Positions 1 through 11,836 of a stretch of 64,000 nt of DNA are shown here, one piece after another. The position numbers and the translations under genes are program-made. The first letter of the stretch is position 1, and each line of letters opens with the position of its first letter. Source of the stretch: Papilionanthe hookeriana x Papilionanthe teres (taxonomy: Eukaryota; Streptophyta; Magnoliopsida; Asparagales; Orchidaceae). The notes below the pieces were generated by a model. That model was not told where the DNA came from. It ran no database searches and saw nothing but the letters and a program-made list of their open reading frames with translations. The stretch lies in NCBI GenBank assembly GCA_022702705.1, contig CM040423.1:121143738-121207737 (forward strand), given 5' to 3'.

Positions 1-3000
1 CTAAGTCTTATGGCCTTTTATTTAATCTAATGAGTTTTACTATTGAAGATGATCGTGCTACCCACAGTACATTCTCCAAGATCCTTGTCATAGCAGGTTT
101 AGTTCTAGAAGTCTCAAATTGAAGAGATGATATGTGTCATGTTTTAGAAATCTTTGAAATTGAGGTGTCTTAATGTCTTAGTTAGGAGAGATTTTAAGTT
201 GATTATAGTGACACCGGTTAGGATCCCACGGTTCCCTTGTTCTGACAGCATTATTTTTTAGGATTTACATAATCGAGATGAATTTAATAAACTCAATTAA
301 ATGAGTTTCATACTTTCAATCAGACTGTGGAAAATCTCATTAGCAGCCATAGGTTGCCTCATCCGTGGTATTCCCGATTATCCAAAGAGACGATTTAATT
401 TAGCTACAATTATGATTTTTTATTTTTTTAAGATTAAATTTTAAGTTAGCTTATATTTTGATTATTGTGGCAGTGAATTTTGTCTTTATTTTGTTTTGAC
501 TTTAGTTTTGGTTTTACTGCTATCTTAAAAGTTTTAGTTTTGGCATGCAGGGTACATTGTTATATAACATGCAAGCATGTAAGTAAGAAAAGTAAAGTAG
601 AGGTAGTATAGAAAGAAGCTCTAAACTTATAAAAGCGTACCTATTAAGTATCGTTCATCCATCTGAAACTTTAGTATCTTTTGCAGTAAATATTTATAAT
701 TTGCAGGAATGTAAAGCCTATAGATAGGGTCTTCATAATCCTACCAAATCTTATGTCATAATTTGGTGGGTCCTATTTATTTTATTATTAGATGATTTCT
801 CAAGCAAGACATAATAAATCCAATCGTGCTCCAAGATATCCAAAAGGTTATGATAAGGTCCCGGGGACTGGACCTCGGATACCTTACAATCTTTTGAAAA
901 GTCTCGAGTTCTTTCAAACTTATTAGGTTTCTTAATAATTCATTTGTATCATACCCTAATGTTTAATGAATATTGATGTTTTGATCATCCCTAAGAATAG
1001 GGTAATTATCACTTGATATTTTATTTGTAAATTATGTGATTGAAGACCTTTACGGGCAAATTTGATTTATCAAGAATTTTACCTAGTTTAATTTTAGAAT
1101 TGGGCTTACAGTGTTTTTATAATGTTCATAATTGATTTTTATCATCTTTTCTAATCCATATTAATGAGATTTGATTAAGCATAGATCACCACGAAGCCCT
1201 TAAGACTTTAGTTAGTATATTTGCAATTTTGGGAAAATTTAATTCGAATGATCATGATTCTTAATCCTTATCAAGGTATTGAATTTATCATTAAACACCA
1301 ACTAGGGGTATTAGATTGATGGATTATTTAATTCAAAAGTCAGACTGCTAACCTTGGGATCATTTAATTTTAATTATCCTCCAAGCAAGAACAATTAAAG
1401 GAATTACAATTTTACCTTTTGATGTGAAAAAAGTGATATGGATTTCTAACATTTACCCTTTTATGTCTCATTCTTCAAAATATTTCAATTAAAATCATTC
1501 ATTGCCCATTTCATATTTCAATTAAACCTAGATATTGATTAAGGCCAAATCTTCCAAATTTCAATTTTGCCCATAAGGACTTAACACTTCATAATTTATC
1601 AAATTTAATGCAAATGACTTTGAAATTTTATGGTACTCTACCCATGGGTCAACTGAAACATCAAAGGAAAAAATGTGATTTTTTCAATTTTAATTTAATT
1701 TACATAATTGTTTTAATGCAAAATAGAGATTTTCAAAGATAATTTTATAACTTAGACAACACACATGACAGCCTTAGAAAAATTACCAGAGGTTCATCTA
1801 GGTCAGAGGACCACTTGGACCAAATTTCCTGATTTTTTACTTTTAATTGAATTACTAAAAATTACATTATTATTTGGAGTATTAATTAAATATAAAATAT
1901 AATTTAAGTTGAAAATTAAATTTTATATTTTTCTTAAATCCCTCTGAGGTCAACGAACACAGAGAAACAAATTTCATAATTTTATGATGTGTGTTTTAAT
2001 CATTAGAATTATTTTAGTGAGAAATTAAGGAAAAATTCATTTTTAGCCTTTAAAAAATATTTTAAGCCTTTAAAATTAAATATCTTTGCTTAGAAAATTA
2101 GGAAAATTATACCTATTGCTCCCAAGTGATCAGGAGATAATCAGGAGACAATATAAAATATTTCCTCAAATTTTATTAATTTTGTAATTTTTGTGAACAT
2201 TTAATTATTTTAAATATTAAAATATTCAAAATAACTTTAAAAATGCAAATCTTATTTTAATTCAAAATTTTCTTTCTTATGTTTCTCTGTTTATGGAGAA
2301 CTCTCAAAACCTATTTTGTGATATTTCAAGATATCTTTTAATTACTATAATTATTTTTGTGTTAAAATTACCATTTTCACTTAAAAAATCAAATTTAGTA
2401 GGTTGATTAACTTCAATTCACTTGAAATTTTTATGGGAAGTTCCCATGTTCTTTAATTACAATGGAGAACAATTTTTAGGCCATTTTCATGTTTACTTTA
2501 TCTTATTTAATTTTCTTTCTGTTTTAGGGTTTAATGGCCATTAGGAATATTTTAACAGGGTTAACTCATGTTAAATTTTTCCTAGGGTACTTTGACCACA
2601 AGAAACTTACTAGAGAAGATTTCATATTTTTCTGACCAAAACACAAATTTTTATAATTATTTTACCAAAACAGTGACCATAGGTTTGAAAATTAAGGATC
2701 ACTCCATAGAGATCCTCCCTGACTTTGGAAAACTCAGGGAAGATCCCCCATGATAGAGAGATCAAGACCCCCAAAGATCAAGCCATGGTGAAATGTCTAA
2801 GTGAGTGGAGAATCAAAAGACTAAATATTGTATTAATTAATTAAAAATGACACATGCATTAAATAAACTTGAAACCATTTTTACAGTGTTATCCTTTGTT
2901 AACTGAGCAAGTGGGTATTTTTATTTTATTTTTATGATTTTTCTGCACCAAGTTATGGATTTTTGAAGTTGGACCGATTTTAATAATTTAATTAAATCCT

Positions 3001-5704
3001 ATTTATCTAACTCATCCTACAGCGGCTCCGAGCAGAACACACATCCTCCACTGATTGGGCGTCGTCGTCTAAGTCAGCCTCCACTTTATGCACTACAGCT
3101 TTGTCCAACTGTATCAAAGTCATCCAAACATTACACGCGCGATCTAACAATGCTCCTCCATTGTCCCCAACTAGTGTGCAGAGAGAACCGTCCATGGTAA
3201 AACCCTAAGATCGAGACCTAGACTCAACCAAATTGACTCGGGTTTGTTTCTATAGACTCATCGGACCTAGAAGAACCTATCCATACATTTTATACAGTAT
3301 AAAATACATTTTATGCATGTGGAGAATGAAAATAGGCTTAGGAGGGAGAAAGAGTCCATTACCTCTGTCTAAGAAGGGAAGCTTCAATCAGATGGCTTCT
3401 ACACCTTCATAAGGACCTCACAGTGCTCCTCCAAGCACCAATTTGAGCACTTGTTGGGCATAGACTAGAGTTTGATCAGAGGATAAATTCGGTTCTAAGG
3501 GAAGTCTAGGTTGGAGAGGCACTAGGATGGGGCTTCTATGGGGACTCTTCTTTGTTTGGTGAGGGGATGGTAAGGGGCAAATAAATTTAAGGCTTTAGGC
3601 AGTGTGGAGGTGTGATTAGGTTTTTCCTCGTTTCAGCTCGAATTTGAGGTTTGAAATTGAGCTCAGACAGTGGTGGAGGTGGCCAAAAAATAATGGGGAT
3701 GAGCTTAGTAAGGCTAGGAGAACCTCTGAGTGCTTTTTGGCAGAGTTTCCACTAAGTTCAGTACACACACCTCTTCTTAGCAATGAAGGAGTAAAATTTA
3801 AAAAGCCATGGCTAGAGCTGAGCTTAGGGCTTCAATTCAGAAGAGTTGGGTCACTTAGTTGGAAGGCAGAGCAGTCCACTGAGTAATGGTGGCTTTACAC
3901 ATCAGGTGGGCTCAATCGAGTTTTAATTTAGATGGGTGGCTCTCGATTTTGGGGCCTACAGACTAGGTCGACCTGCAAGGACAGGGGAGGGTATCTAGAG
4001 GTCAGGTGGTTCAGCGAGAAGTCCATCAAGGTAATAAATTGGATGAAGGATGGGTTTGGGAAAAGATCCTTATGGTTTAGCCACTTAAGGAAGCAAATCC
4101 CCTAAATCATGGGACCCTTGATCCATGGCTCAACTAGAGTGGGCTAAGAGGATTTTGGTTGGTTCCTAGGGTTCACTTGGTGGCTGTGGAGGGGTTGTCT
4201 TGGTCATATTGGGTTAGGTTTGGTCACATTGGCTCATGGGTTCAATTTTAGGTAATTTGGGTTCAAGTTGGGCTAGGTTAGGTTTTAACCTGGGTTGGAC
4301 TCAATTGATTGAGCAAACTGGTGTAAATAATTGTCCTGAAGGTTTTAACAAAGGATTGGGGTAGTTTTGAGTTGATTTGCGAGGTGGCTTTAGTGAGATT
4401 TGGTTATTGGTCAATATGGTGTAATGGATGTGATGAAGATTTCCAAACCTTAAATAGATGACAATTTTAAGGTTAGGTTATTCAATTTGATGGATTTTGG
4501 TCATGTGGTTAATTTAAGAAAATTTTTGGGAATTTTAGGATTGGTTGGACTTAGGTGAGGTTTGGGATCAAATTGGGGGCAATTGGTAGTTCAATTTGGT
4601 GTAGGGGAATGTCATGAAGAGTTTAGGGTTCAAAATTGAGGGAAATTGATTAACATTGGGTTTCGTTTGGTGAGATTTGGCCATATGCTGAAAATTAGGG
4701 ATTTTTTTATTTGGATTCAAATTGGGTTCAAGTGTGGGTTAAATTGGACTTGGATTTGGTTTGGTATTAGATTGGACATTGTGAATTTGATTTTAGAATT
4801 GAAATTGTGGATAATTGGAATCAATTTAGTGGAAGTTGGGAATGATTTGGGCATTTTGGGCATAAAGGACAAATTTGGGGCTTTTTGTCAAATTAAGATA
4901 ATTTACTCCAACTGGGTCACGTAAAGTGGACTAAGTTGATTTTAGAGCCATTTAGCATGGTTTGGAATTTTTGAGAATTTTTTGAATTTTTTAATTTGGA
5001 GGGGTATTTCTAATATTTTGGTTATTTTGGGTATTTTGGGGGTATTTTAAGAATTTTTAGAAATTTAGTGTTTTTTAGGTATTTTGAGTGCTGAAGGGTT
5101 TTTTAGAATAATTCTTGAGGGATTTTGGTAATTTTGGTTGATTTTGAGAATTTTGGGCAAAATTAGGATTTTTGGGGTAAAGGAGTTAAAAGTTTGAGAT
5201 TTTTGGTAAGGTTCGGTGTTAATTGGAAATATCTACTCATTTGAGCCATGGACCAAGGGAATTCCCCATTTGGATCTTCCATGTGCTGGTACTAGCCAAA
5301 TCCTAGCCTAGGGCTAAGAGCTTGGGAAATCACCCACATGAGTTTCCAAAAGAGTAGGGGATCAAGTGTGGAGAAAAATTGGTATGTTTGGCTTAGGGTT
5401 GTGAGGTGTTCATTGTATGTGTGTGTGTGTGAGTCTCACCCAGACCAACCAGGGTGAGTCATAAGGCCTGATCATCCTATAGGAAACTCCTCTTGATCTT
5501 CCTCATGCTTGGTCTTATCCTCCTATGTACTTAGGGGTTAGACTTTAAGCATTGGAAAACTCCTAGTGAAACAAAGAAGTTTATTGAATTTCTATGGGGT
5601 GAGGGTTCCAGTACTAGTCTCCTAAGATAGTCACCAAGAGAGTCATATGGATAAACCCTAGGCTGCCTAAAGAAAGACTAGACCTCAACAAAGTGAGGTT
5701 AATA
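1..5704 (-). repeat. 3' LTR of E4 (truncated by window edge)
   Basis: This matches the 7.4-kb LTR at 33215-40583 in the same orientation. Landmarks shared in order are the 'cgtgctaccca' block near 50, the hairpin block near 290-410, the AT-rich middle, the GC-rich island near 3010-3190, and the gt-rich stretch near 5416-5432. The LTR start, on the minus strand, lies next to the polypurine tract and reads TATTAACCTC where the best copies read TGTTGACCTC. Position 1 corresponds to about 34100 of the E2 LTR, so roughly 900 bp are missing beyond the window. The TATA box is degraded (around 3797-3805, minus strand). Confidence 0.85.
3007..3195 (-). other. GC-rich ORF-like island inside LTR (E4 copy)
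   Basis: A 62-codon open frame on the transcribed strand of the LTR, GC-rich in otherwise AT-rich DNA. It begins MDGSLCTLVGDNGG and later has LLDRAC. The equivalent block in E1 (27149-27361) reads VDGHGCTPDVDDDQEPSNRAC and in the E2 3' LTR (37470-37625) VDGHGFTPVVDDDQEPSDRAC, in the same reading frame. It lies downstream of the LTR TATA box, so it would be in the 5' leader of the transcript. I do not recognise a protein family. It could be a short upstream ORF or simply a CpG-rich regulatory block. Confidence 0.4.
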
Positions 5705-5721
5705 AATGGACCCCCAATAGG
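5705..5721 (-). promoter_or_regulatory. Polypurine tract of E4
   Basis: The minus strand reads CCTATTGGGGGTCCATT immediately before the LTR start. The same 17-base word stands next to the LTR of E2 (40584-40600), and a variant stands in E3 (9346-9362). In LTR retrotransposons this purine run survives RNase H and primes plus-strand DNA synthesis. Confidence 0.8.
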
Positions 5722-6177
5722 TGTGGTGTGTCAGACAAGCACACTGCACGTATTGGTGTTGACCGACGAGATTAACAAAACCAATCACAACTGTCTGAGT
5801 CAAAACTCAAGACAAAATATGAGAGTTCAATGAGAAATTTTCTGCTATATATTATCAGGTTAAAAACTTTCGAACCTCAGAACTCTCTCTAGGGAAAGTA
5901 GGTCGGATATCTTTGAAATGGGGCTATGTGTTTCAAGCCTCCAAGTTCTGAAGGAGTCCATTCCAATTCAATTTGAATTCAGAATTTGGATTTAGAATTA
6001 AGGTTTGATTTGATTTTAGTTTTAAATTTGATTTTAATTTTATGAAATTTTAATTTAAATTTTGAGTTTGAATATGATTTTGAACTTTATGGAATTTATG
6101 GAAATTTAGGGAATTTAGGAACTTCAAGAATTATAATTTCATGGGAATCTTCATGTTTAAGTGAGTGTAGAGGGGAG

Positions 6178-6345
6178 TGTCAAAATTTAGGTACCGACTT
6201 CAAAAAATAAGAATCAAAATTTAGGTACCAATCTCGAAATGAGAATCAGAATTTAGGTATTGATCCCGAAGGATGAAAGCTGGAATTTAGGTGCAAGTCT
6301 CGAAAATGAAAATCAAAATTTTAATTCCAACCTCAAAATGTCTTG
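6178..6345. repeat. Short tandem array, about 33-bp unit
   Basis: Four or five degenerate copies of a unit containing AATTTAGGTACCGA, at about 6184, 6218, 6250 and 6284. A stray copy occurs near 7565. The array lies in the 3' untranslated region of E4, between its polypurine tract and the larger array at 6350-7500. Confidence 0.65.
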
Positions 6346-6349
6346 AATG

Positions 6350-7500
6350 CAGAAAAATATCTTAGAAAGAAGTGGAAATTTAGAGAAATCCGACCCAAAA
6401 ATATTACGGATAACAGAAAATATCTCAGAAAGGATGTAGAAATTTAGGGAATTTTAAGGGATCAGGCAATTGAGCTCCGACCAAGAAATACCGTGGAGGG
6501 TGGAAAATATATCAGAAATGATGTGAAAATTTAGGGAAATTTAAAGGAATCAGACGATAAAACTCTGAATAGGAAATATCATGGATGGCGGAAAAATATA
6601 TCGGAAATGATGTAGAATATAGGGAAATTTGAAGGAATCAAACGACAAAGCTTCGACCCGAAAATATTGTGGAGGGCGGAAAATATCTCAGAAATGATGT
6701 GGAAATTTAGGGAGTTTTAAAGAAGTGAACGATTGAGCCCCGACTCGAAAATATCATGAATGGCGGAAAATATCTCTGAAAGGATGTGGAATTTAAGGGA
6801 ATTTAATGGAATCGGGCAACTGAGCTCCGACCCGAAAATATCGTGGATGGTGGAAAATATCTTGGAAAGGATGTGGAATTTAGGAAAATTTTATGGAATC
6901 GGACTACTGAGCTCTGACTCAGAAATATTGTGGAGTGCTGAAAATATCTCGAAAATGATGTGGAAATTTAGAGAATTTTAAGGAATCAAACGACTGGGCT
7001 CTGGCTTGAAAATATCGTAGATGGTGGAAAATATCTCGGAAAGGATGTGAAAATTTAGGGAATTTAAATGAAACAGACGACTGAGCTCTGACCCGTAAAT
7101 ATAGTGAATGGCAGATAATATCTCAAAAAGGATGTGAAATTTAAGGAAATAAAAAGGGATCGGATGACTAAGCTTTGACCCAAAAATGTCATGGAGGATA
7201 GGAAAATATCTCGAAAAGGAGGTGAAAATTTAGAGAATTTTAAGGAATCATACGACTGAGCTCCGACCCAAAAATATCGTGGATGGTAGAAAATATCTCG
7301 AAAAGCATGTGGAATTTAGGGAAACTAAAGGAATAAGATGACTGAGTTCTGACTCGAAAATATTGTGGATGGAGGAAAATATCTCGGTAACGATGTGAAA
7401 TTTAGAGAAATTTAATGGATCAGAAAACAAAGCTCTAACCCAGAAATATCATGGAGGGCGGAAAAATATCTTAGAAAGGAGGCAGAAATTTAGGGAAACT
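6350..7500. repeat. Tandem array, about 87-bp unit (E4 3' UTR)
   Basis: About 13 degenerate copies. The shared core is GAGCTCCGACCCGAAAATAT, then GTGGATGGCGGAAAATATCTC, then AGGATGTGGAATTTAGGG. Cores at 6822, 6909 and 6996 give an 87-bp period. Short open frames through it are shadows of the repeat. Arrays occupy the same place in E2 and E3 but with unrelated units of different length; hypervariable tandem repeats in this position are known for the Tat/Ogre lineage. Confidence 0.8.
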
Positions 7501-7559
7501 GAACATATTGAGAAGGAAAGCTAAGAAACTCACATCCAGCTCAAGAGGTCAGGGAAGGG

Positions 7560-8280
7560 GAAACATAATTTAGGTACTAATCTCGAAATTTCATGTGAAA
7601 AGATTTGGAGAAAATTTGATGTTGATTTTCGAAGAAAGTAGAATTGTGTAATTCAGCCAAGACTTGTAGCTATTGCGAGATTTGTACAATTTTGTGACAC
7701 TTTGAATTTGTAGGAAGTGACATTGTGTAAAGCGCCAATATTCATGAAGTGCTTTTCGAAATGTAAAATCTGTGAATGAGTGCAGATACTCAGAATCTCG
7801 TGATGGAGTTAGCTTATCATTTGTTTTCAATTTATCATTTTATTTCATTTTGTTTCATTTCATTTCATTTAACTTGGGGGATATCCAATTTTATATTCAA
7901 TTTTTTTTTTATTTCATTTCAACTTTTTCCATTTGTTATTACTTTTCTTTTTAGTCTTTTCTTGTGTCGTTTTTTAGTCATTTCATTTAACTTGGGGGAT
8001 ATCCAATTCCAGTATGCGGTCCTGCGACTTTTTGACCATTGTGCCAAAAGAAACATTTTTTAAAAACTCAGTGAGTTAAAATAGAAATTTTCACCAATTT
8101 TGATAATATGTTGAAAGCAGTAGCAAAACTGATCACATGCTGACGAACATCCAAAAGTAGATCAAGCGTACATAGCCGGACAAAACTGACATATCACGTC
8201 ATGTTGATGCAAAAAACAGTGATAAATGTCATAAACTAGTGTAGGAGTTAGTAGAATTCTGTTGTATATGGCTGCCTTGT
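7560..8280. other. AT-rich spacer with a 28-bp direct duplication
   Basis: No gene is visible. A T-rich stretch (7830-8060) contains the same 28-base word twice, at 7863-7890 and 7981-8008. Its core, AACTTGGGGGATATCCAATT, resembles a retrotransposon polypurine tract. The rest is unassigned 3' sequence of E4. Confidence 0.5.
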
Positions 8281-8350
8281 GAACAAGCCAACCTACAGAG
8301 GCTACGCTTCAGAACAAAAGTCCCCTTAAGAACACCCTGAGGTACTGCTG

Positions 8351-8990
8351 TCATAGTGGCAAGGGACGAAGGCTTTCTAACTCTGGATCTGGCTAGTGGT
8401 AGAACGGTACCCTGTCTCCCTCCATTCTTCTAAAAGTAACTCAAACTATTCATCCTTTAAGCCATGGGATGCAGTGCTTTGCATGATCTGACACATTTTA
8501 GTTTAGCACTAACATTAAGCTGACTGGTAGAGGAATCTCGATAGAATCTCAGACCTCTCCTGGCGTGACAATCTGAATCTCTCGGTCGAACAATATATTT
8601 CTTTCACATATAAATAAGACCGTGCAGAAAGGGCTCACAAATTCGTGGTGGTCGATATGAGGTGGGATACAGTCCCCATCCTCATAGATATTTATAATGG
8701 AGCTATTGAGAATCCAGTCTACAGAAAGCACGTGCCACTCAACCATTCTCTTTATAATTTTCTTAATTTGCGGTGGGTTCTGATCCACCTCATCATGTGG
8801 TAGAATTCCTGGGGTATTTCCCTGTGAATCTTTTGCGAAGTTATATCAGCACCCACACAAAATGGTGATTCTGCCCTTTCCTCTGTTCCATTTCATCGGC
8901 TCTATGTATGTTTTTACCTTTAGACGGCCTGCTCTGCCCAAGTTTTGTAGAGCGAAAACACAATCCAGAATTTTCTCTTGATCATTCCTT
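8351..8990 (-). pseudogene. AlkB-like (ALKBH9/10-type) dioxygenase, E4 copy, broken
   Basis: Three-frame reading of the minus strand gives the core of a plant ALKBH9/10-type 2-oxoglutarate Fe(II) dioxygenase. Visible motifs in order are NRGKGRITI, YNFAKDSQGNTPGIL, IKRMVEWHVL, NIYEDGDCIPPHIDHHEF and SPFCTV, all in an open stretch at 8549-8788 or just before it, then PGEV, AKHCIP and VTFRRM after stops. The iron ligands His (8657-8659), Asp (8651-8653) and the distal His (8474-8476) are all still encoded. It ends in PDPELESLRP and a stop at 8351-8353. The N-terminal third is missing at the junction near 8990. Stops and one or more frameshifts make it non-functional. Family assignment is strong; the demethylase function is inferred from the family. 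Confidence 0.8.
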
Positions 8991-8994
8991 AGGA

Positions 8995-9345
8995 ATATAT
9001 TTCATGAGTCAACCATTTTGACCAAATTTGACCATTTTGGTCAAAGGTTGACCATTTTGGTCAATGTGATGGTTATTAGGTCAAGAATTGATGAGTTTGA
9101 CCTAACTTGACCATTTGGGTAAAAGGTTGACCCGTTTAGTCAATGGTTGATAAAATCAGGGTTTGTCATGGTTGATTTGATCATTTTTTAAGATGTCATT
9201 AAGATTTGGACTTAAAAGACTTCATTAGGGCTTTACCCTAGACATTAGGGTTTAATGACCATTAATAAAGTTTAGGAAGTCAATGTTGGTATACATCCTT
9301 TCTCAAAATGATTTATAAATGATCCTCACAAAAGTGAGGTAAACA
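8995..9345 (-). repeat. LTR stub of E3 (start of 3' LTR only)
   Basis: Directly beside the polypurine tract at 9346-9362 the minus strand reads TGTTTACCTCACTTTTGTGAGG, the diverged counterpart of the LTR start TGTTGACCTC...GAGGTC in E1 and E2. Only about 350 bp remain before the sequence changes to the AlkB-like gene of E4, so most of this LTR has been deleted or recombined away. Confidence 0.7.
9010..9150. promoter_or_regulatory. Cluster of TTGACC / GGTCAA motifs
   Basis: About ten TTGACC or GGTCAA-like words occur in 140 bp, several arranged as the inverted pair TTGACCATTTTGGTCAA. TTGAC(C/T) is the W-box core bound by WRKY factors. The location is the U3 end of the E3 LTR stub, a plausible enhancer position, but binding is only inferred. 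Confidence 0.35.
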
Positions 9346-9362
9346 AATGGGCCCCCAATATG
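9346..9362 (-). promoter_or_regulatory. Polypurine tract of E3
   Basis: The minus strand reads CATATTGGGGGCCCATT, adjacent to the LTR stub start TGTTTACC. It matches the tracts at 5705-5721 and 40584-40600 apart from a few substitutions. Confidence 0.75.
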
Positions 9363-9469
9363 TGTGGAATACTGAATAAATATGTTGCACATATTGGAGT
9401 TGATCGGGATGGTCTGGCTAACCCAATAGAATTGTCAGTTCAAGAAATCTTATTTTCAATTTTTGGAAA

Positions 9470-10120
9470 GAAGATGGATGCCTTATTCCATTAAATGGAA
9501 TCTTTGCATCATTTCTCAAAGGTATTAAATGTTGGTATGCCTTTTTTTCGAGAAGGACTGCGATGCGACTTATGTCCTTAGAGAAAAAGAGCTAAAAGAA
9601 TGCAATGTTTCCATGTCAGAAGGGGTCTTATATCCAATAGCAAAAGAGAGAATGGGTGTCATGCCATCTCTCAGAAATGTCAATTGTCGATATATTTGTT
9701 TTGAGAAGGAATGCTATGCGACATATATCCTTTCTCAAAAGAGAGTCAGAAGAATGCCATATTTTCGTGTCAGGAAGGGTCTTATATACAATAGCTAGAG
9801 AGAGAATAAATGTTATACCATCTCTTAAAAATGTTAAATGTCAATATGTTGCTTTTGAGAAGGAATGTTATACATCTTGTATCCTTTCTCAAAGAAAGAG
9901 CTAAAGGAATGCTTTGTTTCCATGTCAGGAAGGGTCCTATATCCAATAGCTGGAAAGAGAGTGGATGTCATGTAATCTCTCTGAAATGTTAAATGTCGAT
10001 ATGTCAGTTTTTAGAATGAATGTTAAACAACTTATATCCTTTCTAAAAAAAGAGCTAAAAGAAAGTCATATTTTTGTATCATGAAGGGTCTTATATCTAA
10101 TAACTAAAGAGAGAATAGAA
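9470..10120. repeat. Tandem array, about 154-bp unit (E3 3' UTR)
   Basis: Four degenerate copies. Landmarks are the word TCTCARAAATGTTAAATGTC (near 9514, 9670, 9822 and 9976) and GGTCTTATATCCAATAGC. The short open frames crossing it are repeat shadows. The array lies between the E3 AlkB-like gene and its polypurine tract, the same slot that holds different arrays in E2 and E4. Confidence 0.75.
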
Positions 10121-10524
10121 AGATTGTGCAAAAACACTCTATCTGAAATTTTCCACTGAGGATTTTGATTTTATGAATCACAAAATTTTTTATTATTTTT
10201 ATGTCATAATTTTTTTATTTCCAGTGTTTTGTCATGACATTTATTGGACTCACGAAGTATTTTATAATATTTCATTCAAACATCAAAAGATAATGATGTA
10301 CATTATGTCATCACACCGATAAAAATATGAAAAGTACATTATATATTACATCCAAAACATCATAATACAAACTCTCAGGAAAACATCATATCAGATACTG
10401 ACTGATTTTGATTTTTGCATCACCTTAAAAGCTACTAGATCTATGACAAACATCTAGCACTCCAAGTTATTATAAGAAGAAGAGCTTTATCAAGTACAAC
10501 TCAGGTGCTTGGATATTCATAGGA

Positions 10525-11836
10525 TCAAGGTAGTTCTAAAGGTTGTAGCCTTTCAAGTTCTAGTATAGGCTGATATCCGATCGGGTGCTTTTCAGGACAC
10601 ATTCTCCTCAACGTTATTGAAATATGTTGTCGGCTTACGCTCGGTATACAAGGTTTAGGTACATCAACTCCATTACCTTGCAAGATAATTACTGATCCTC
10701 GTGGTAGAAGAATCTGATAAGATCCACGGAATTCTCAAGGTCCAACAATTTGTATTTCTCTTCCGAATAAAATAAAACTTATGTTCATTAGTTACAGAAT
10801 GCAAAAGGGTATTTCAAAGTCGTGACTGTCAATATGAGATGGTATATAATCTCCATCCTCATCTATATTTATAATACAACTGATTAGAATACAATCAGTG
10901 GGCATTATGTTCCAAGTTATGAGTTGTCTGATAATTTGAATGGTCATTGTGGGTAACAGATCCACTTGTTCATGTCGTAAAATCCCTGAAGGATTGACAT
11001 CCTTATCTACAGCATAATTATAACAACATTCATATTGGATTGTCTTCTGACCCTTGCCATGTATCCATCAATTTGGTTTGGAGTATGCTCTTGTTCTTAA
11101 GCATCCAGCTCATCCGAGATCCTATGCTTGCATTTCATGTTCAACAATGGCAACCTACTCTTCTTCATTGAAAACCCTGGCAAATAACTGAATGTTTTCT
11201 AATATATTAGCAGTTTGACCATTAATATATTTAAATTTCTTGAACATTTGTCGTTTAAAGGCTTGAATACATCTTACTTCTTCTTCAGAAGAAATTCATT
11301 TATCAGTTGACATCTCTGATGATGTGAGATCCAATGCTAGTATGTAAGGTGTCAGAGTGATTTTCATCCTCTCGATCCTTTCTTCTTCTTGGTCCACTTT
11401 TTCTTCTCCTAAGACAAATATGTCTCCTTAGGAATATTTTCAAGTTTTTTAATTTGTTTGTTTCGGTTTCTCCTTTGATCTCTAGTTAGTCTAGAGGCTG
11501 ATTTCCTTACTCCAATAACAAATGTTTTTCAGTTCCATGAGTTGTAGTTACAACCACTGATTTTAGTTTCCCAAGGTCAGACTTTCGTTTTTGTTCTGTC
11601 GAAATTAATTCTTCTGTCTTGATATTTTGTTGTCAAAGTTTGAATTCTAACACAAATGGTTTTCCATTTGGTACTTCTTGATAAGCAATAGAAAAAAGAG
11701 TTCCATCATAAAGTAATACAACTTGAGATAAGTCAAAATCAAAATGGATTCTTGATCCTTTTTCAATGCATCATTGGTCCAAAGCCAGACAAACACCGGT
11801 TTGAAATGTGAAATGAAGTCTATTGTTAGAAATTTC
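10525..11836 (-). pseudogene. AlkB-like (ALKBH9/10-type) gene, E3 copy, broken
   Basis: Begins right after a splice-acceptor-like CAG at 11837-11839 with EISNNRL, matching EMSNGRL at the start of the E2 gene, although the ATG has become ATT. Next comes FQTGVCLALDQ ... IHFDFDLSQVVLLYDG, corresponding to the E2 N-terminal domain FRNGVSLALDE ... IEIDSDFTPAGLQYEE. After a long Lys/Arg-rich linker full of stops comes the dioxygenase core: NIDEDGDYIPSHIDSHDF with His (10834-10836) and Asp (10828-10830), then GSVIILQGNGVDVPKPCIP and HISITLRRM. The distal iron ligand His is replaced by Pro (codon 10651-10653) and the first Arg of R-x5-R by His. The stop is at 10525-10527. It is inactive by stops and by loss of the ligand. 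Confidence 0.78.

Larger units (their letters stand above)
1..8990 (-). mobile_element. E4: partial Tat-lineage LTR retrotransposon, 3' end
   Basis: This is the 3' part of a minus-strand Ty3/gypsy element. Reading in its own direction it shows the end of an AlkB-like gene (8990 to 8351), an AT-rich spacer, two tandem arrays (7500 to 6178), a polypurine tract (5721 to 5705) and a 3' LTR (5704 to the window edge). The order is the same as in the better preserved element at 33215-58235. Gag, pol and the 5' LTR are absent: at about 8990 the sequence switches abruptly to the LTR start of the neighbouring element E3. The copy is old, with many C-to-T and G-to-A differences from the other copies. 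Confidence in the element identity is high; the exact right edge is approximate. Confidence 0.8.

Noticed and set aside
7772..8063. Phe-rich open frames resembling a membrane peptide
   Set aside because: They come from a T-rich low-complexity stretch; overlapping frames are open together and no counterpart exists in the other elements.
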